Positions 43,591 to 54,165 of a stretch of 64,000 nt of DNA are shown in pieces. Source of the DNA: an uncultured Thermomicrobiales bacterium (GTDB lineage Bacteria > Chloroflexota > Chloroflexia > Thermomicrobiales > UBA6265); the NCBI GenBank assembly GCA_902806335.1, contig CADCWG010000146.1:62001-126000 (forward strand). Reading direction: 5' to 3'. The notes under the pieces were generated by a model that saw only the letters and a list, made by a program, of their open reading frames with translations, was not told where the DNA came from and did not search any database. The translations under genes were made by a program, and so were the position numbers. How positions within the stretch are numbered: the first letter of the stretch is position 1; each line of letters opens with the position of its first letter.

Positions 43591-44250
43591 ATGGACGTGG
43601 GGTCGGTCCGCGCCGAGCTGATCCGGGCCGTGAGCCCGCGGTGCGGCCATTTCCGCCTGGAGTCCGGGCACCACGGCGACACCTGGCTCGCCCTGGACCA
43701 CCTGCTCACGCGGCCCCGGCCGGCCCGCCGCTTCGCCGCGGTGCTGGCCGGTCTCCTCGCCCACCACAACGTGGGCGCCGTCTGCGGCCCGCTGACCGGG
43801 GGCGCCTTCGTCGCCCAGCTCGTCGCCGGCGAGCTGGACACCGCGTTCGCCTACTCGATGCCCTCGGCGGCGGCTCCCGCCCCCGCCACGGCTCCTCCCA
43901 TCGGCCCCACCCCCGTAATGGACGCTCCCGCCACCGACCCGCGTCTTCCCGTCCGCTACCTCGTGCCAGGCGCGCTCCGTGGCGCCCTCCGTGGGAAGCG
44001 GGTGGCGGTCGTCGACGACGCGGTCAACGCGGGATCGGCGGTCCGTGGCACGATCGCCGACCTCCGCGCCTGCGGCGCCGAGACGGTCGTGGTCGGGACG
44101 TTGATCGCCCTCGGGTCCGCGGAGGTGGACCCGAGGGCCGTCGAGGATCTCCCGGTCGTGCCGATCGTGACGATCCCAACCCGCCTCTGGCATCCCCCGC
44201 GCTGTCCCCCCTGCGTGGCGGGGCAGCCGCTCGAGGCGCCGTCGCCGTAG
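43591..44250 (+). CDS. PyrE-like phosphoribosyltransferase
   Basis: A 219-residue type I phosphoribosyltransferase resembling orotate phosphoribosyltransferase. Residues 2-40 (DVGSVRAELIRAVSPRCGHF, then ESGHHGDTWLALD) and the PRPP loop VAVVDDAVNAGSAV (about 134-147) are visible. A Pro/Ala-rich insertion (about residues 90-118) breaks the usual hood, and no other pyrimidine gene is adjacent, so its substrate may not be orotate. Start uncertain: ATG at 43501 would overlap the preceding gene by 23 bp and add a low-complexity tail; the ATG at 43591 starts at the fold. Confidence 0.72.
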   Translation: MDVGSVRAELIRAVSPRCGHFRLESGHHGDTWLALDHLLTRPRPARRFAAVLAGLLAHHNVGAVCGPLTGGAFVAQLVAGELDTAFAYSMPSAAAPAPATAPPIGPTPVMDAPATDPRLPVRYLVPGALRGALRGKRVAVVDDAVNAGSAVRGTIADLRACGAETVVVGTLIALGSAEVDPRAVEDLPVVPIVTIPTRLWHPPRCPPCVAGQPLEAPSP

Positions 44251-44578
44251 GCGGTCGCACGTCGGTACGTGTAGTGGAGTCAGCCCGCCGTGTCGTCAGC
44301 GGTGAGCGGGGGCCAGCCGCGCCGCCCGTGGCCGGTGCACGCCCCTCACCGGCATGCCCCGCTCGGGGCGGCGCCGCGGCGTTCGGGACGGCCCGGATCG
44401 TGCATCGTCGCGGTCCGGTTGCTACTATGCGCTCGGCTTCGCGCCGGTGGGCGCGGCGTGCCCAAGAGCGACGCCCCGAGCGATGGCTGCCGCCGAGAGA
44501 TTGTGATATCTTTCGCAATCGCCAGGGGCTGAGAGGGGACCGCCGATCGACGCTTCGTCGTCGGACCGTCGGAGGCAA
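44251..44578. other. Region upstream of the ATP synthase operon
   Basis: Contains no gene. The notable part is an A/T-rich imperfect palindrome at 44499-44520. A weak -10-like TACTAT lies at 44423-44428 without a good -35. Confidence 0.45.
44499..44520. promoter_or_regulatory. Imperfect inverted repeat GATTGTGA/TCGCAATC before the atp operon
   Basis: Arms 44499-44506 and 44513-44520 pair at 7 of 8 positions around TATCTT. It is 58 bp upstream of the first gene, in a stretch poorer in G+C than its surroundings. It may be a promoter core or an operator. Confidence 0.4.
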
Positions 44579-44893
44579 GTGCGGGCAATCGGCGTCGCCA
44601 GCGGGCTCGGCTGCTCGGTGGTCACGAGCCTGCTCGTGCTGATCGTGGGCGGGGTGTTCCTCGACGACGCGGCCGGTACAGCCCCGCTCTTTACCCTGCT
44701 CGGCGTCGCCCTCGGGCTCGTCGTGGCCGGCTGGCAGCTGTACCGGTTGGTGGCGCAGCTGGGAACCGGAGGCGGGTCGAAGCGGCCTGCCGCGGGCGGG
44801 CGGCCCGGGCCGCCCGGAACCGGGTCTTCCCCGGCCGGCCGCGAGCGTCGGCAGGTCAAGGGTGCGAGGCCGCGTCGGCGGCGGGACGGCTAG
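44579..44893 (+). CDS. AtpZ/AtpI-family ATP synthase accessory protein
   Basis: A 104-residue membrane protein. Two hydrophobic helices (about residues 5-28 and 36-56, SGLGCSVVTSLLVLIVGG and PLFTLLGVALGLVVAGWQL) match the AtpZ/AtpI family, which helps assemble the c-ring or carries Mg2+/Ca2+. The C-terminal half is basic and Gly/Pro-rich. GGAGG lies 3 nt before the GTG, a short gap. Being first in the atp operon is the usual place for atpI or atpZ. The gene is too divergent to choose between the two names. Confidence 0.78.
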   Translation: MRAIGVASGLGCSVVTSLLVLIVGGVFLDDAAGTAPLFTLLGVALGLVVAGWQLYRLVAQLGTGGGSKRPAAGGRPGPPGTGSSPAGRERRQVKGARPRRRRDG

Positions 44894-44911
44894 GCGGAGG
44901 GACGGGGGCGC

Positions 44912-45847
44912 ATGGAAATTCACGTCGAGATCGCGGCGGAGACCCTGTTCCACATCGGCCCGTTCCCGTTCACCAACTCGTTCCTGATGATGCTGATGGT
45001 GATGGCCGCCATCATCCTCTTCGGCCGCTGGGTCGCATCGTCGCTCAAGCCGATCCCCGGGCGCCGCCAGGGCGCGGTCGAGCTGGTCATCGAGTTCCTG
45101 CTCAACCTCGTCGAGGGGACCGCGGGCAAGCGCGTCGGGCGCCGCATCTTCCCGCTCGTGGCCTCGCTCTTCATCTTCATCATCATCGCCAACTACTCCG
45201 GTCTGCTCCCGGGTGTCGGCACCATCGGCAACTACCACACGGAAGTGGAAGAGAGCGAGGCCGGCGAGGAGCACCTGGAGACGGGGAACGCCGCGCCGTA
45301 CGAGGTCGCGGCCGCTCCGGGCGCCGCCGCCGCGCTCCCCGCCGCTGCCGAAGAGGGCGAGAGCCACGAGGTCCTCGTCCCCTGGTTCCGGGCGCCGAAC
45401 GCCGACCTGAACATGACGCTCGCGATGGCCCTGATCACCTTCACGGTGGTCCAGATCGCCGGGGTCACCGCCCACGGCGTCAAGGGTCGGATCAAGCACA
45501 TGGCCGACCCGCCGTTCATGTTCCCGATCGAGCTGATCTCCGAGTTCTCGCGGATCATCTCCCTCTCGGCCCGGCTCTTCGGCAACATCTTCGCCGGCGA
45601 GGTCCTGCTCACCGTGATGTTCACCCTCGCGGCGACGATCCGGGTCGCGGTCATCCCGTTCGCGATCCCCGTGATCTTCCTCGGGCTCGAGCTGCTCTTC
45701 GGCTTCATCCAGGCGCTCGTCTTCGCCCTCCTGACGCTGATCTACATCACGCTCGCCACGGCGGACAGCCACGGCGGGGACGCCGACCACGGCCACGCCG
45801 AGCCGGCGCACCCGCTGACCCCGGCACCCGCCGGCGCCGGCGACTAG
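44912..45847 (+). CDS. atpB: ATP synthase F0 subunit a
   Basis: A 311-residue membrane subunit forming the proton half-channels. The essential arginine is Arg221 in SLSARLFGNIFAGEVLL. Helices are visible from about residue 22. An insertion at about residues 109-158 is rich in Glu and Ala (NYHTEVEESEAGEEHLE, then AAALPAAAEEGESHEV) and lies between helices, where most homologues are short. The C-terminus is His/Asp-rich (ADSHGGDADHGHAE). It starts 18 bp after the AtpZ/I gene. Confidence 0.95.
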   Translation: MEIHVEIAAETLFHIGPFPFTNSFLMMLMVMAAIILFGRWVASSLKPIPGRRQGAVELVIEFLLNLVEGTAGKRVGRRIFPLVASLFIFIIIANYSGLLPGVGTIGNYHTEVEESEAGEEHLETGNAAPYEVAAAPGAAAALPAAAEEGESHEVLVPWFRAPNADLNMTLAMALITFTVVQIAGVTAHGVKGRIKHMADPPFMFPIELISEFSRIISLSARLFGNIFAGEVLLTVMFTLAATIRVAVIPFAIPVIFLGLELLFGFIQALVFALLTLIYITLATADSHGGDADHGHAEPAHPLTPAPAGAGD

Positions 45848-45849
45848 CC

Positions 45850-45863
45850 GCCCCTTTCGGGGC
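45850..45863 (+). other. Small stem-loop between atpB and atpE
   Basis: GCCCC/GGGGC stem with TTTC loop, starting 2 bp after the atpB stop. Probably an mRNA structure within the operon. Confidence 0.5.
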
Positions 45864-46024
45864 AGGGCTCGGCTTGGCGGCCGGGACCACTCGACCATGC
45901 GGACGACCGTCGCGCCCATCGGCGTGGCGTCGCGAGATCCGATCGCGGGGCGGTGACGAACCGTTCGGCACAGCACAGCGGGCCGCCGGCGAGCGTCGGT
46001 GGCGAGGGAAGAGGGGGAGACGAG

Positions 46025-46324
46025 ATGTTCGAGGTGCTCAGCACGGTCGCGATGGTCGGGGATCTCTCGGCCGTGCCGGCGGTCTTTGACGGCGTTCAGG
46101 AAGCCGACGCGACCTCTCGGGCCGCGGCCGGCTTCGCGATGGGCCTCGGCGCGCTCGGCCCGGCGATCGGGATCGGCCTCGCCGTCCGGGGCGCGATGGA
46201 CGCGATCGGGCGCAACCCTGAGGCGGCCGGCGACATCCGGACGACGATGATCATCGGCGCCGGTCTCGCCGAGGCGATCGCGATCTACGCGTTCGTGATC
46301 TCGATCATCCTTCTCTTCGCGTAA
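46025..46324 (+). CDS. atpE: ATP synthase F0 subunit c
   Basis: A 99-residue hairpin proteolipid, with about 25 residues more at the N-terminus than the common 75-residue form. The glycine-rich helix is GFAMGLGALGPAIGIGLAVR (36-55), the polar loop is GRNPEAAGD (62-70), and the ion-binding carboxylate is Glu83 in GAGLAEAIAIYAF. The residues around Glu83 lack the Gln and Ser/Thr of sodium-binding rings, so proton coupling is expected. ATG at 46025 is chosen because AGGGGGAG lies just upstream. Confidence 0.95.
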   Translation: MFEVLSTVAMVGDLSAVPAVFDGVQEADATSRAAAGFAMGLGALGPAIGIGLAVRGAMDAIGRNPEAAGDIRTTMIIGAGLAEAIAIYAFVISIILLFA

Positions 46325-46418
46325 TCCTTCCACCCAGCAGGCGCCGGGGGAGCGGACGGGGCGGTGCGGTCCCGTCCGCTCCTCGGGGCGACGGGGCTAC
46401 GCAGCCGGGAGCACGCCG

Positions 46419-46967
46419 ATGTTCGAATCGATCGGGATCAACGGCTGGAACCTGATCGCCCAGGTGATCGCGTTCATCCTGTTCATCTATCTGCTCCAGC
46501 GCTACGCCCTCGGCCCGATCGTGCGCGCGCTCGACGAGCGCACGGCCCGGGTCCGCAGCGGCATGGAAGCGGCCCAGAAGATGCAGGCCGACCTCCAGAC
46601 GACCGCCGCTCGGAACGAGCAGGTCCTGGCCGAGGCCCGGCGCGAAGCCCAGGCCATCGTCACCAACGCCCGCGAGGTCAGCGACACCACGATCGCGAAG
46701 GCCCGCGAGGAGGCCGGTCGCCAGGCCGACGAGTACCTCGCCCGCGCGGAGGAGTCGCTCCGCCAGGAGACGGCGCTCGCCCGCCAGCAGCTCCGCCAGG
46801 AGATCGCCGATCTGGCCGTGACGGCCGCCGGCAAGATCGTCCGCCGTGAGCTCGACCCGGCCGGCCAGACGCGCCTGATCAACGAGGCGCTCGCGGAGGC
46901 CGGTGGGGTCGCGACCGGCAACGGCAGCCAGCCGGCGGTGGCGACTCCGCCCCGCCCGCGGGTGTAG
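46419..46967 (+). CDS. atpF: ATP synthase F0 subunit b
   Basis: A 182-residue stalk subunit: one N-terminal membrane helix (about residues 9-30, NLIAQVIAFILFIYLLQRYA) followed by a long charged coiled coil (about 40-150) rich in Ala, Glu, Arg and Gln. The last 25 residues are low-complexity. It forms the peripheral stalk that holds F1 to subunit a through the delta subunit. Only one b-type gene is present, so the stalk is a homodimer unless another copy exists elsewhere. Confidence 0.94.
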   Translation: MFESIGINGWNLIAQVIAFILFIYLLQRYALGPIVRALDERTARVRSGMEAAQKMQADLQTTAARNEQVLAEARREAQAIVTNAREVSDTTIAKAREEAGRQADEYLARAEESLRQETALARQQLRQEIADLAVTAAGKIVRRELDPAGQTRLINEALAEAGGVATGNGSQPAVATPPRPRV

Positions 46968-47029
46968 CCGACGACCCGGCACGACGGCAAGACGGCACGG
47001 CGGGACGCCCCGCTGAGGAGCACCCAGCG

Positions 47030-47575
47030 ATGGCCAGCGTCGCCGGCAGACGATACGCCCAGGCGGTGACCCAGCTCGCCCGGGAGCAGGGCACGTTCGA
47101 CGCGTGGGAGGAGGACCTGGCCCAGCTCCAGGCCCTGGTTGCCGACCCCGGGGCGGTCACCTTCCTCGCCAATCCCAGCGTCGACGAGGACGAGAAGCAC
47201 CACCTGCTGGACGTGGGTCTCGCCCGCAACCGGCCCGAGGTGCGCAACCTGGCCCACCTCCTGCTGCGCCGCCACCGCCTCCAGATCGTGCCCGACCTGG
47301 TCGAGGCGTTCACGGAGGCGCGGCTGGCCGAGCAGGGGATCGCGGTGGCCGAGGTGACCACGGCCGAGCCGCTCGACCCGGAGGGGCAGCAGGCGGTCCG
47401 CGAGCGGCTGGAGCGGATCGTCGGCAAGAAGATCGAACTCCGGATGAAGACCGACCCGAGCATCATCGGCGGCATCGTCGCCCGGATCGGCGATCAGGTC
47501 ATCGACGGCAGCGTGGTCAACCAGCTGCGGCAGCTGCGGCAGCGTCTCTCGACCGGAGTGGGTCCCAGCCGGTAA
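47030..47575 (+). CDS. atpH: ATP synthase F1 subunit delta
   Basis: A 181-residue peripheral-stalk subunit. N-terminal [20 protein letters not shown] (2-21) is the usual opening, and the C-terminal signature [29 protein letters not shown] (about 137-165, shown here in part: [19 protein letters not shown]) is diagnostic of OSCP/delta. It links the b stalk to the top of the alpha/beta ring. It begins 62 bp after atpF. Confidence 0.95.
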   Translation: MASVAGRRYAQAVTQLAREQGTFDAWEEDLAQLQALVADPGAVTFLANPSVDEDEKHHLLDVGLARNRPEVRNLAHLLLRRHRLQIVPDLVEAFTEARLAEQGIAVAEVTTAEPLDPEGQQAVRERLERIVGKKIELRMKTDPSIIGGIVARIGDQVIDGSVVNQLRQLRQRLSTGVGPSR

Positions 47576-47684
47576 CGGCACCCGACGCTCCCGGACGGGA
47601 GATCGGCACCGAGGAGTCGTCGTAGGGGCGCAGGTGGTGCGTCCGAATCGTCCGCGGCGCCACAGCCGCGAGAGGGGGCAAGCA

Positions 47685-49247
47685 ATGGCTCTGCGCGCCA
47701 CCGAGATCGGCGACGTCCTGCGCCAGCAGATCGCCGGTTTCGAACAGCAGATGTCGGTCACCAATGTCGGCACGGTCGTCGACATCGGCGACGGCGTGGC
47801 CCGGGTCTTTGGACTCAGCCAGGTGATGGCCAGCGAGCTGGTCGAGTTCACCAAGGACGGGACGCTGGGCCTTGCCCTGAACCTGGGCGAGGACTCGGTC
47901 GGCGTGATCGTGATGGGCGATTACCAGACCATCGAGGAGGGCGACGAGGTCCGCAGCACCGGCGCCGTCGCCTCGGTGCCGGTCGGCGACGCCCTGCTCG
48001 GCCGCGTCGTGGACGCCCTCGGCCGCCCGATCGACGGCAAGGGCCCGATCCAGACGACCAGCACCCGCCCGATCGAGCGGATCGCGCCGGGCGTGATCCA
48101 GCGCGCCAACGTCAGCCAGGCGATGCAGACCGGCATCATCGCGATTGACGCGATGACCAACGTCGGCCGCGGCCAGCGCGAGTTGATCATCGGCGACCGC
48201 CAGACGGGCAAGTCGGCGATCGCGATCGACACGATCATCAACCAGCGCGGCGGCGACGTGACCTGCATCTATGTCGCGATCGGCCAGAAGCGCGCCCAGA
48301 TCGCCCAGGTCACCCGGATCCTCGAGGAGTACGGGGCGCTGGAGCACACCATCGTCGTCGCCGCCTCGGCCTCGGAGCCCGCCGCCCTCCAGTACATCGC
48401 CCCGTTCGCGGGCACGGCAATGGGCGAAGAGTTCATGGAGACCGGGCGCGACGCCCTGATCATCTACGACGACCTCTCCAAGCACGCGCAGGCGTACCGT
48501 GAGGTCTCCCTGCTGCTCCGCCGCCCGCCCGGCCGCGAGGCCTACCCGGGCGACGTCTTCTACCTCCACTCGCGCCTCCTGGAGCGCTCGGCGAAGCTGT
48601 CGGAGGAGAACGGCGGCGGCTCGCTGACCTCGCTGCCGATCATCGAGACGCAGGCCAGCGACGTCTCCGCCTACATCCCGACCAACGTGATCTCGATCAC
48701 CGACGGCCAGATCTACCTCGAGCCCGACCTCTTCTACGCCGGCGTCCGACCGGCGGTGAACGCCGGCCTCTCGGTCTCCCGCGTCGGCAGCGCGGCCCAG
48801 ATCAAGGCGATGAGCCGGGTCGCCGGCCGCCTCCGCCTCGACCTCGCGAACTACCGCTCGCTGGCCGCGTTCGCCCAGTTCGGGGCGAGCGACCTCGACG
48901 CCAGCACGCGCAATCAGCTCGAGGTCGGCCAGCGCCTGACCGAGATCCTGAAGCAGCCGCAGTACCACCCGCTGCCGGTCGAGGAGGAGGTCGCGATCCT
49001 CTGGGCCGGGACGAACGGGATGCTCAGCGACGTCCCGGTCGAGCGGGTCGGCGCCTTCAAGGACCAGTACCTCGAGTACCTGCGAACCGTGAAGCCGGAC
49101 GTCCTGCGCCGGATCGCGACCGAGAAGGCGCTGCCCGACGACCTGGTCGACGCGCTGCGCAAGGCGACCGAAGAGTTCAAGGCGACCGCCGGCTTCGGCG
49201 GCACGCGCGGGGCGAGCGCCGGCACGGCCGCCGCCGCCGCCCGCTAG
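47685..49247 (+). CDS. atpA: ATP synthase F1 subunit alpha
   Basis: A 520-residue non-catalytic nucleotide-binding subunit. Walker A is GDRQTGKS (residues 170-177), the Walker B region reads [16 protein letters not shown] (near 263), and the arginine-finger region includes [13 protein letters not shown] (near 365). ATG at 47685 is chosen over 47634 because GAGAGGGGG precedes it and the alpha-subunit N-terminus begins there. The C-terminus has a short Gly/Ala tail. The intergenic hairpin at 49286 follows. Confidence 0.97.
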   Translation: MALRATEIGDVLRQQIAGFEQQMSVTNVGTVVDIGDGVARVFGLSQVMASELVEFTKDGTLGLALNLGEDSVGVIVMGDYQTIEEGDEVRSTGAVASVPVGDALLGRVVDALGRPIDGKGPIQTTSTRPIERIAPGVIQRANVSQAMQTGIIAIDAMTNVGRGQRELIIGDRQTGKSAIAIDTIINQRGGDVTCIYVAIGQKRAQIAQVTRILEEYGALEHTIVVAASASEPAALQYIAPFAGTAMGEEFMETGRDALIIYDDLSKHAQAYREVSLLLRRPPGREAYPGDVFYLHSRLLERSAKLSEENGGGSLTSLPIIETQASDVSAYIPTNVISITDGQIYLEPDLFYAGVRPAVNAGLSVSRVGSAAQIKAMSRVAGRLRLDLANYRSLAAFAQFGASDLDASTRNQLEVGQRLTEILKQPQYHPLPVEEEVAILWAGTNGMLSDVPVERVGAFKDQYLEYLRTVKPDVLRRIATEKALPDDLVDALRKATEEFKATAGFGGTRGASAGTAAAAAR

Positions 49248-49285
49248 CGACGCGTCCCCCGACGGGGGTGACCGGTCGGCCATGA

Positions 49286-49319
49286 GGGGCGGCGCCCGAC
49301 TCCGGTCGGGCGTCGCCCC
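49286..49319 (+). other. Stem-loop with TCCG tetraloop between atpA and atpG
   Basis: A 15-bp stem with one G-U wobble (49286-49300 with 49305-49319) closed by TCCG, a member of the stable UNCG tetraloop class. No T-tract follows; it lies within the operon. Confidence 0.7.
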
Positions 49320-49378
49320 CACGGTCTGGCCCCACTCCGGTCACCGCCCTCCGCCGCTCGACGCATAGGAGCACCACC

Positions 49379-50248
49379 GTGGCCTCTCCCCGCGAGATCC
49401 GACGCCGGATCCGCAGCGTCCGGAACATCTCGCAGATCACCCGGGCCATGGAGATGGTCGCCGCCTCGCGGCTGCGGCGAGCCCAGAACCGGGTGGTCGC
49501 GAGCCGTCCCTACAGCGAGCGACTGCGCGACATGATCGCCGACCTCGCGGCGATCGAGATCGACGCCGAGGCGCTGGCCCAGTTCCCGCTGCTCACCCAG
49601 CGGGAGGTTAAGAAGACCGCGGCGATCCTGATCACGCCCGACAAGGGGCTGACCGGCGCGCTCAACTCGAACATCCTCCGCCGGGCGAGCCGCTTCGTGC
49701 TCAACGAGGCCGGGGGACCGGTCGAGATCGTCGCCGCCGGCCGCAAGGGCCGCGACTTCATGGTCCGCTCGCGGCAGAGCGTCGTCGCCGAGTTCTCCGG
49801 GATGGGCGACAACGTCAGCCTGGACGACATCCGGCCGCTCGTTGGCGTGGCCCTCTCCGCGTTCGTCGCGGGCGAGGTCGACGCCGTCTATCTGATCTAC
49901 GCCCGCTTCGTGAACACGCTGCAGCAGGTTCCCGAGGTGCACCAGATCCTGCCGATCGTGCGCCCGGAAGCGGGGGCCGAAGGCACCTACCGCGATTACA
50001 TCTTCGAGCCGAACCCGGCCGCCGTCCTTAACGAACTGCTCCCCCGCTACATCGAGGTCCAGGTCTACCAGGCGCTGCTGGAGTCGATCGCCTCGGAGCA
50101 CTCGGCGCGGATGGTCGCGATGCGGAACGCGTCCCAGAACGCGAAGGACCTGGTCAGTGACCTGTCGCTCTCGCTGAACAAGGCGCGCCAGGCGTTGATC
50201 ACCCAGGAGGTGGCCGAGATCTCGGCCGGCGCCAACGTCGGCCGGTGA
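49379..50248 (+). CDS. atpG: ATP synthase F1 subunit gamma
   Basis: A 289-residue central-shaft subunit. The N-terminal helix REIRRRIRSVRNISQITRAM (5-24) and the C-terminal helix ASQNAKDLVSDLSLSLNKAR (about 243-262) are the antiparallel coiled coil that rotates in the alpha/beta ring. The middle has ILITPDKGLTGALNSNI near 82, matching the gamma signature TSDRGLCG-like segment. The start is GTG with AGGAG upstream. Standard length. Confidence 0.96.
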   Translation: MASPREIRRRIRSVRNISQITRAMEMVAASRLRRAQNRVVASRPYSERLRDMIADLAAIEIDAEALAQFPLLTQREVKKTAAILITPDKGLTGALNSNILRRASRFVLNEAGGPVEIVAAGRKGRDFMVRSRQSVVAEFSGMGDNVSLDDIRPLVGVALSAFVAGEVDAVYLIYARFVNTLQQVPEVHQILPIVRPEAGAEGTYRDYIFEPNPAAVLNELLPRYIEVQVYQALLESIASEHSARMVAMRNASQNAKDLVSDLSLSLNKARQALITQEVAEISAGANVGR

Positions 50249-50256
50249 CGACGCGG

Positions 50257-51822
<1,566 letters not shown>

Positions 51823-51828
51823 ATCCCT

Positions 51829-51860
51829 CGGCGGGGGCGCGATAGGTCGCGCTCCCGCCG
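51829..51860 (+). other. Stem-loop between atpD and atpC
   Basis: A 14-bp stem with one G-U wobble (51829-51842 with 51847-51860) and a TAGG loop, starting 6 bp after the atpD stop. Confidence 0.65.
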
Positions 51861-51968
51861 GGCTCGCGTCGGACGCCGGTAGCCGACGCGCTCGCCCACC
51901 GGTGACGAGGACGGGTCAGATACGGCCCGACGGGACCACGCGCCGGGAGGCGACGGGAGGCAGCCACG

Positions 51969-52421
51969 ATGGCCGACAGGCTCAGCGTCGAGATCGTCAC
52001 CGGCGAGCGGGTCGTCTACAGCGAGGAGGGCGTCGAGATGGTCGTCGCCCCCGGGGCGGACGGGGCGCTAGGAATCCTCCCCCACCACGCGCCGCTGGTG
52101 ACCCTCCTCTCGGCCGGCGAGCTGCGGGTCACGAAGGGTGGCCAGGAGCGCGCCCTGGCCGTCTTCGGCGGCTTCATGGAGGTCACCGGCGACCGGGTGA
52201 TCATCCTGGCCGACTCCGCCGAGCACGCCGAGGAGATCGACCTCGCCCGCGCCGAGGAAGCCCGCGCCCGCGCGGCGGCCGCGACCGCGAGCGGCGTCGC
52301 CGACGGGGACCTCCAGAGCGCCGCCGCCTCGCTGCGGCGGGCTACCATCCGGCTCCGGATCGGGCAGCGGCGCGGCGGCCGGCGTGGCCCGGGTGTCGGC
52401 CCAGGCAACAACGAGGTCTAG
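51969..52421 (+). CDS. atpC: ATP synthase F1 subunit epsilon
   Basis: A 150-residue central-stalk subunit. The N-terminal beta-sandwich (about 1-85) begins LSVEIVTGERVVYSEEGVEM and includes GALGILPHHAPLVTLL, the family signature. The C-terminal two-helix domain (about 88-135, EIDLARAEEARARAAAATAS) can inhibit ATP hydrolysis. The last 20 residues are Arg/Gly-rich. It is the last atp gene; murA begins 63 bp later. Confidence 0.94.
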   Translation: MADRLSVEIVTGERVVYSEEGVEMVVAPGADGALGILPHHAPLVTLLSAGELRVTKGGQERALAVFGGFMEVTGDRVIILADSAEHAEEIDLARAEEARARAAAATASGVADGDLQSAAASLRRATIRLRIGQRRGGRRGPGVGPGNNEV

Positions 52422-52484
52422 CGCCAGGTCGGGGCGACGGCGGCCCGGCCGTCCCCGCGGCGGTGCCAGGAGCCAATCCCACCG

Positions 52485-53840
52485 ATGCCAGCCTCCGCCC
52501 CCACTCCGCCCGCAACCGAACCGCAGGCCGACCCCGGGCGCGCGATCCGCGTCCGGGGCGGCCGTCCGCTGCGCGGCGAGGTCTTCGTCGGCGGCTCCAA
52601 GAACCTGGCGCTGCCGGCCCTGGTCGCCGCGCTGCTGACCGAGGAGCCCTGCGTCTACGACAACGTGCCCTGCATCGAGGACACCCGCACGATCCTGCGG
52701 CTGCTCAAGGGCCTCGGCGCGCGGATCAGCCCCGACCCGGACCGCCTCGACTTCTTCGAGGACCTCCAGTCCCACAAGCGGGTCACGGTCCACGCCGCGA
52801 CGATCACCACGACCGACGCCCCCGACGCCCTCGCGCGGGCGATGCGGGCCTCGTTCCTGGTCGTTGGGCCGCTGCTCGCGCGCTGCGGCCAGGCCACCGC
52901 GCCGGCGCCGGGCGGCGACGACATCGGCGCGCGGCCCCTCGACGTCGCGATCCGCGGTCTCCAGCGGATGGGCGCCCGGATCCTCGACCACGAGGGCGGG
53001 CGCGTCGCCCTCGCCGTCGACCGGCTCGCCGGCGCCCAGCTCTACCTCGACTACCCCAGCCATACCGGCACCGAGACGCTGCTGATGGCGGCGGTCCTCG
53101 CCGGCGGCACGACGACGATCATCAACGCGGCCTGCGAGCCGGAGGTGATCGCCTTCGCCCAGATGCTGAACCGGATGGGCGCCAGCATCCGCGGGCTCGG
53201 CTCGCCTCACCTCGTGGTCGAGGGGGTCAGCCGCCTCAAGGGCGCCTACGAGACCATCCTGCCCGATCGCCTCGTCGCCGGAACCTACGCCATCGGCGCG
53301 GTCGTGACCGGCGGGGAGCTCACGATCCACAACGTCCGCGCCACCGACATGCTGCCGCTGACCCAGAAGCTGCGCGAGGCGGGCGCGACGGTCTTCGTCG
53401 ACGACGGCGCCGACGTGATGTTCGTTCGCGGCGGCCGCGAGCTGCGCGCGGTCGACGTCCAGGCCCTCCCCTTCCCCGGCTTCCCGACCGACCAGCAGGC
53501 GGTGTTCGCGGTTCTGCTGACCCAGGCGCGGGGCGTCTCCCGCCTCCACGAGCGCGTCTTCGAGGACCGGCTCCGCTACACCGAAGACCTCGTTCGGATG
53601 GGCGCCAGGATCCGGATCGACGGCCTCGGCGTCCGCGCCGAGGTGACCGGGCCGACCCCGCTCCACGGCGCGACCGCCGCGGCCCGCGACATCCGGGCCG
53701 GCGCGGCGCTGGTGCTGGCCGGGCTCGCGGCTGACGGCGAGTCCGTCATCACCGGCACCCACCACCTCGACCGCGGCTACGAGGCGCTGGTGCCGACGCT
53801 GGCCGCCGTCGGCGCCGACATCACTGAGGGCGCGGCCTGA
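52485..53840 (+). CDS. murA: UDP-N-acetylglucosamine 1-carboxyvinyltransferase, Cys-to-Asp variant
   Basis: A 451-residue enzyme for the first committed step of peptidoglycan synthesis: transfer of enolpyruvate from PEP to UDP-GlcNAc. The N-terminal GGSKNLALPALVAALL holds Lys39 and Asn40, equivalents of the E. coli Lys22/Asn23. The active-site loop reads APGGDDIGARPLD, where the E. coli enzyme has PGGCTIGARPVD: the catalytic Cys115 is Asp145 here. Known enzymes with Asp at this place work but resist fosfomycin. The first 20 residues are extra. It follows atpC on the same strand and may be co-transcribed. Confidence 0.95.
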   Translation: MPASAPTPPATEPQADPGRAIRVRGGRPLRGEVFVGGSKNLALPALVAALLTEEPCVYDNVPCIEDTRTILRLLKGLGARISPDPDRLDFFEDLQSHKRVTVHAATITTTDAPDALARAMRASFLVVGPLLARCGQATAPAPGGDDIGARPLDVAIRGLQRMGARILDHEGGRVALAVDRLAGAQLYLDYPSHTGTETLLMAAVLAGGTTTIINAACEPEVIAFAQMLNRMGASIRGLGSPHLVVEGVSRLKGAYETILPDRLVAGTYAIGAVVTGGELTIHNVRATDMLPLTQKLREAGATVFVDDGADVMFVRGGRELRAVDVQALPFPGFPTDQQAVFAVLLTQARGVSRLHERVFEDRLRYTEDLVRMGARIRIDGLGVRAEVTGPTPLHGATAAARDIRAGAALVLAGLAADGESVITGTHHLDRGYEALVPTLAAVGADITEGAA

Positions 53841-54165
53841 GCCGATGGCGGCGCCCTCCGCCTGACCCGCCGCGCCCTCCCCGGCGCACCGCCGAACGCC
53901 TGATGGCGCCCCGTGCGCCCCGGGCGCACCGGCCGTCGTCGGGCGTCCTGCACCAGCGGGAGAGACCCCCGGCTCGGTCGGCCCGGTCCGATGCCCGTGG
54001 GCACTCCCACCGGGGCGTGGTCCCCGCGTCTACCTATGGCGGCGCGCCGCTCGGGCAAGCGACGAACCCCTGTTCTGCCCCCTTTGGGGCGGATGCCGTA
54101 GAATGCCCGCGGCGCCGGGCGGTCGGCCTGACCGACGCGCCAACGGGCAGGGGCAGGAGGGGACG
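53841..54165. other. Intergenic region between murA and the receiver-domain gene
   Basis: No gene is seen. GCCCC/GGGGC with a CTTT loop lies at 54077-54090 and a TAGAAT -10-like hexamer at 54099-54104, about 62 bp before the receiver gene; no convincing -35 was found. Confidence 0.4.
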
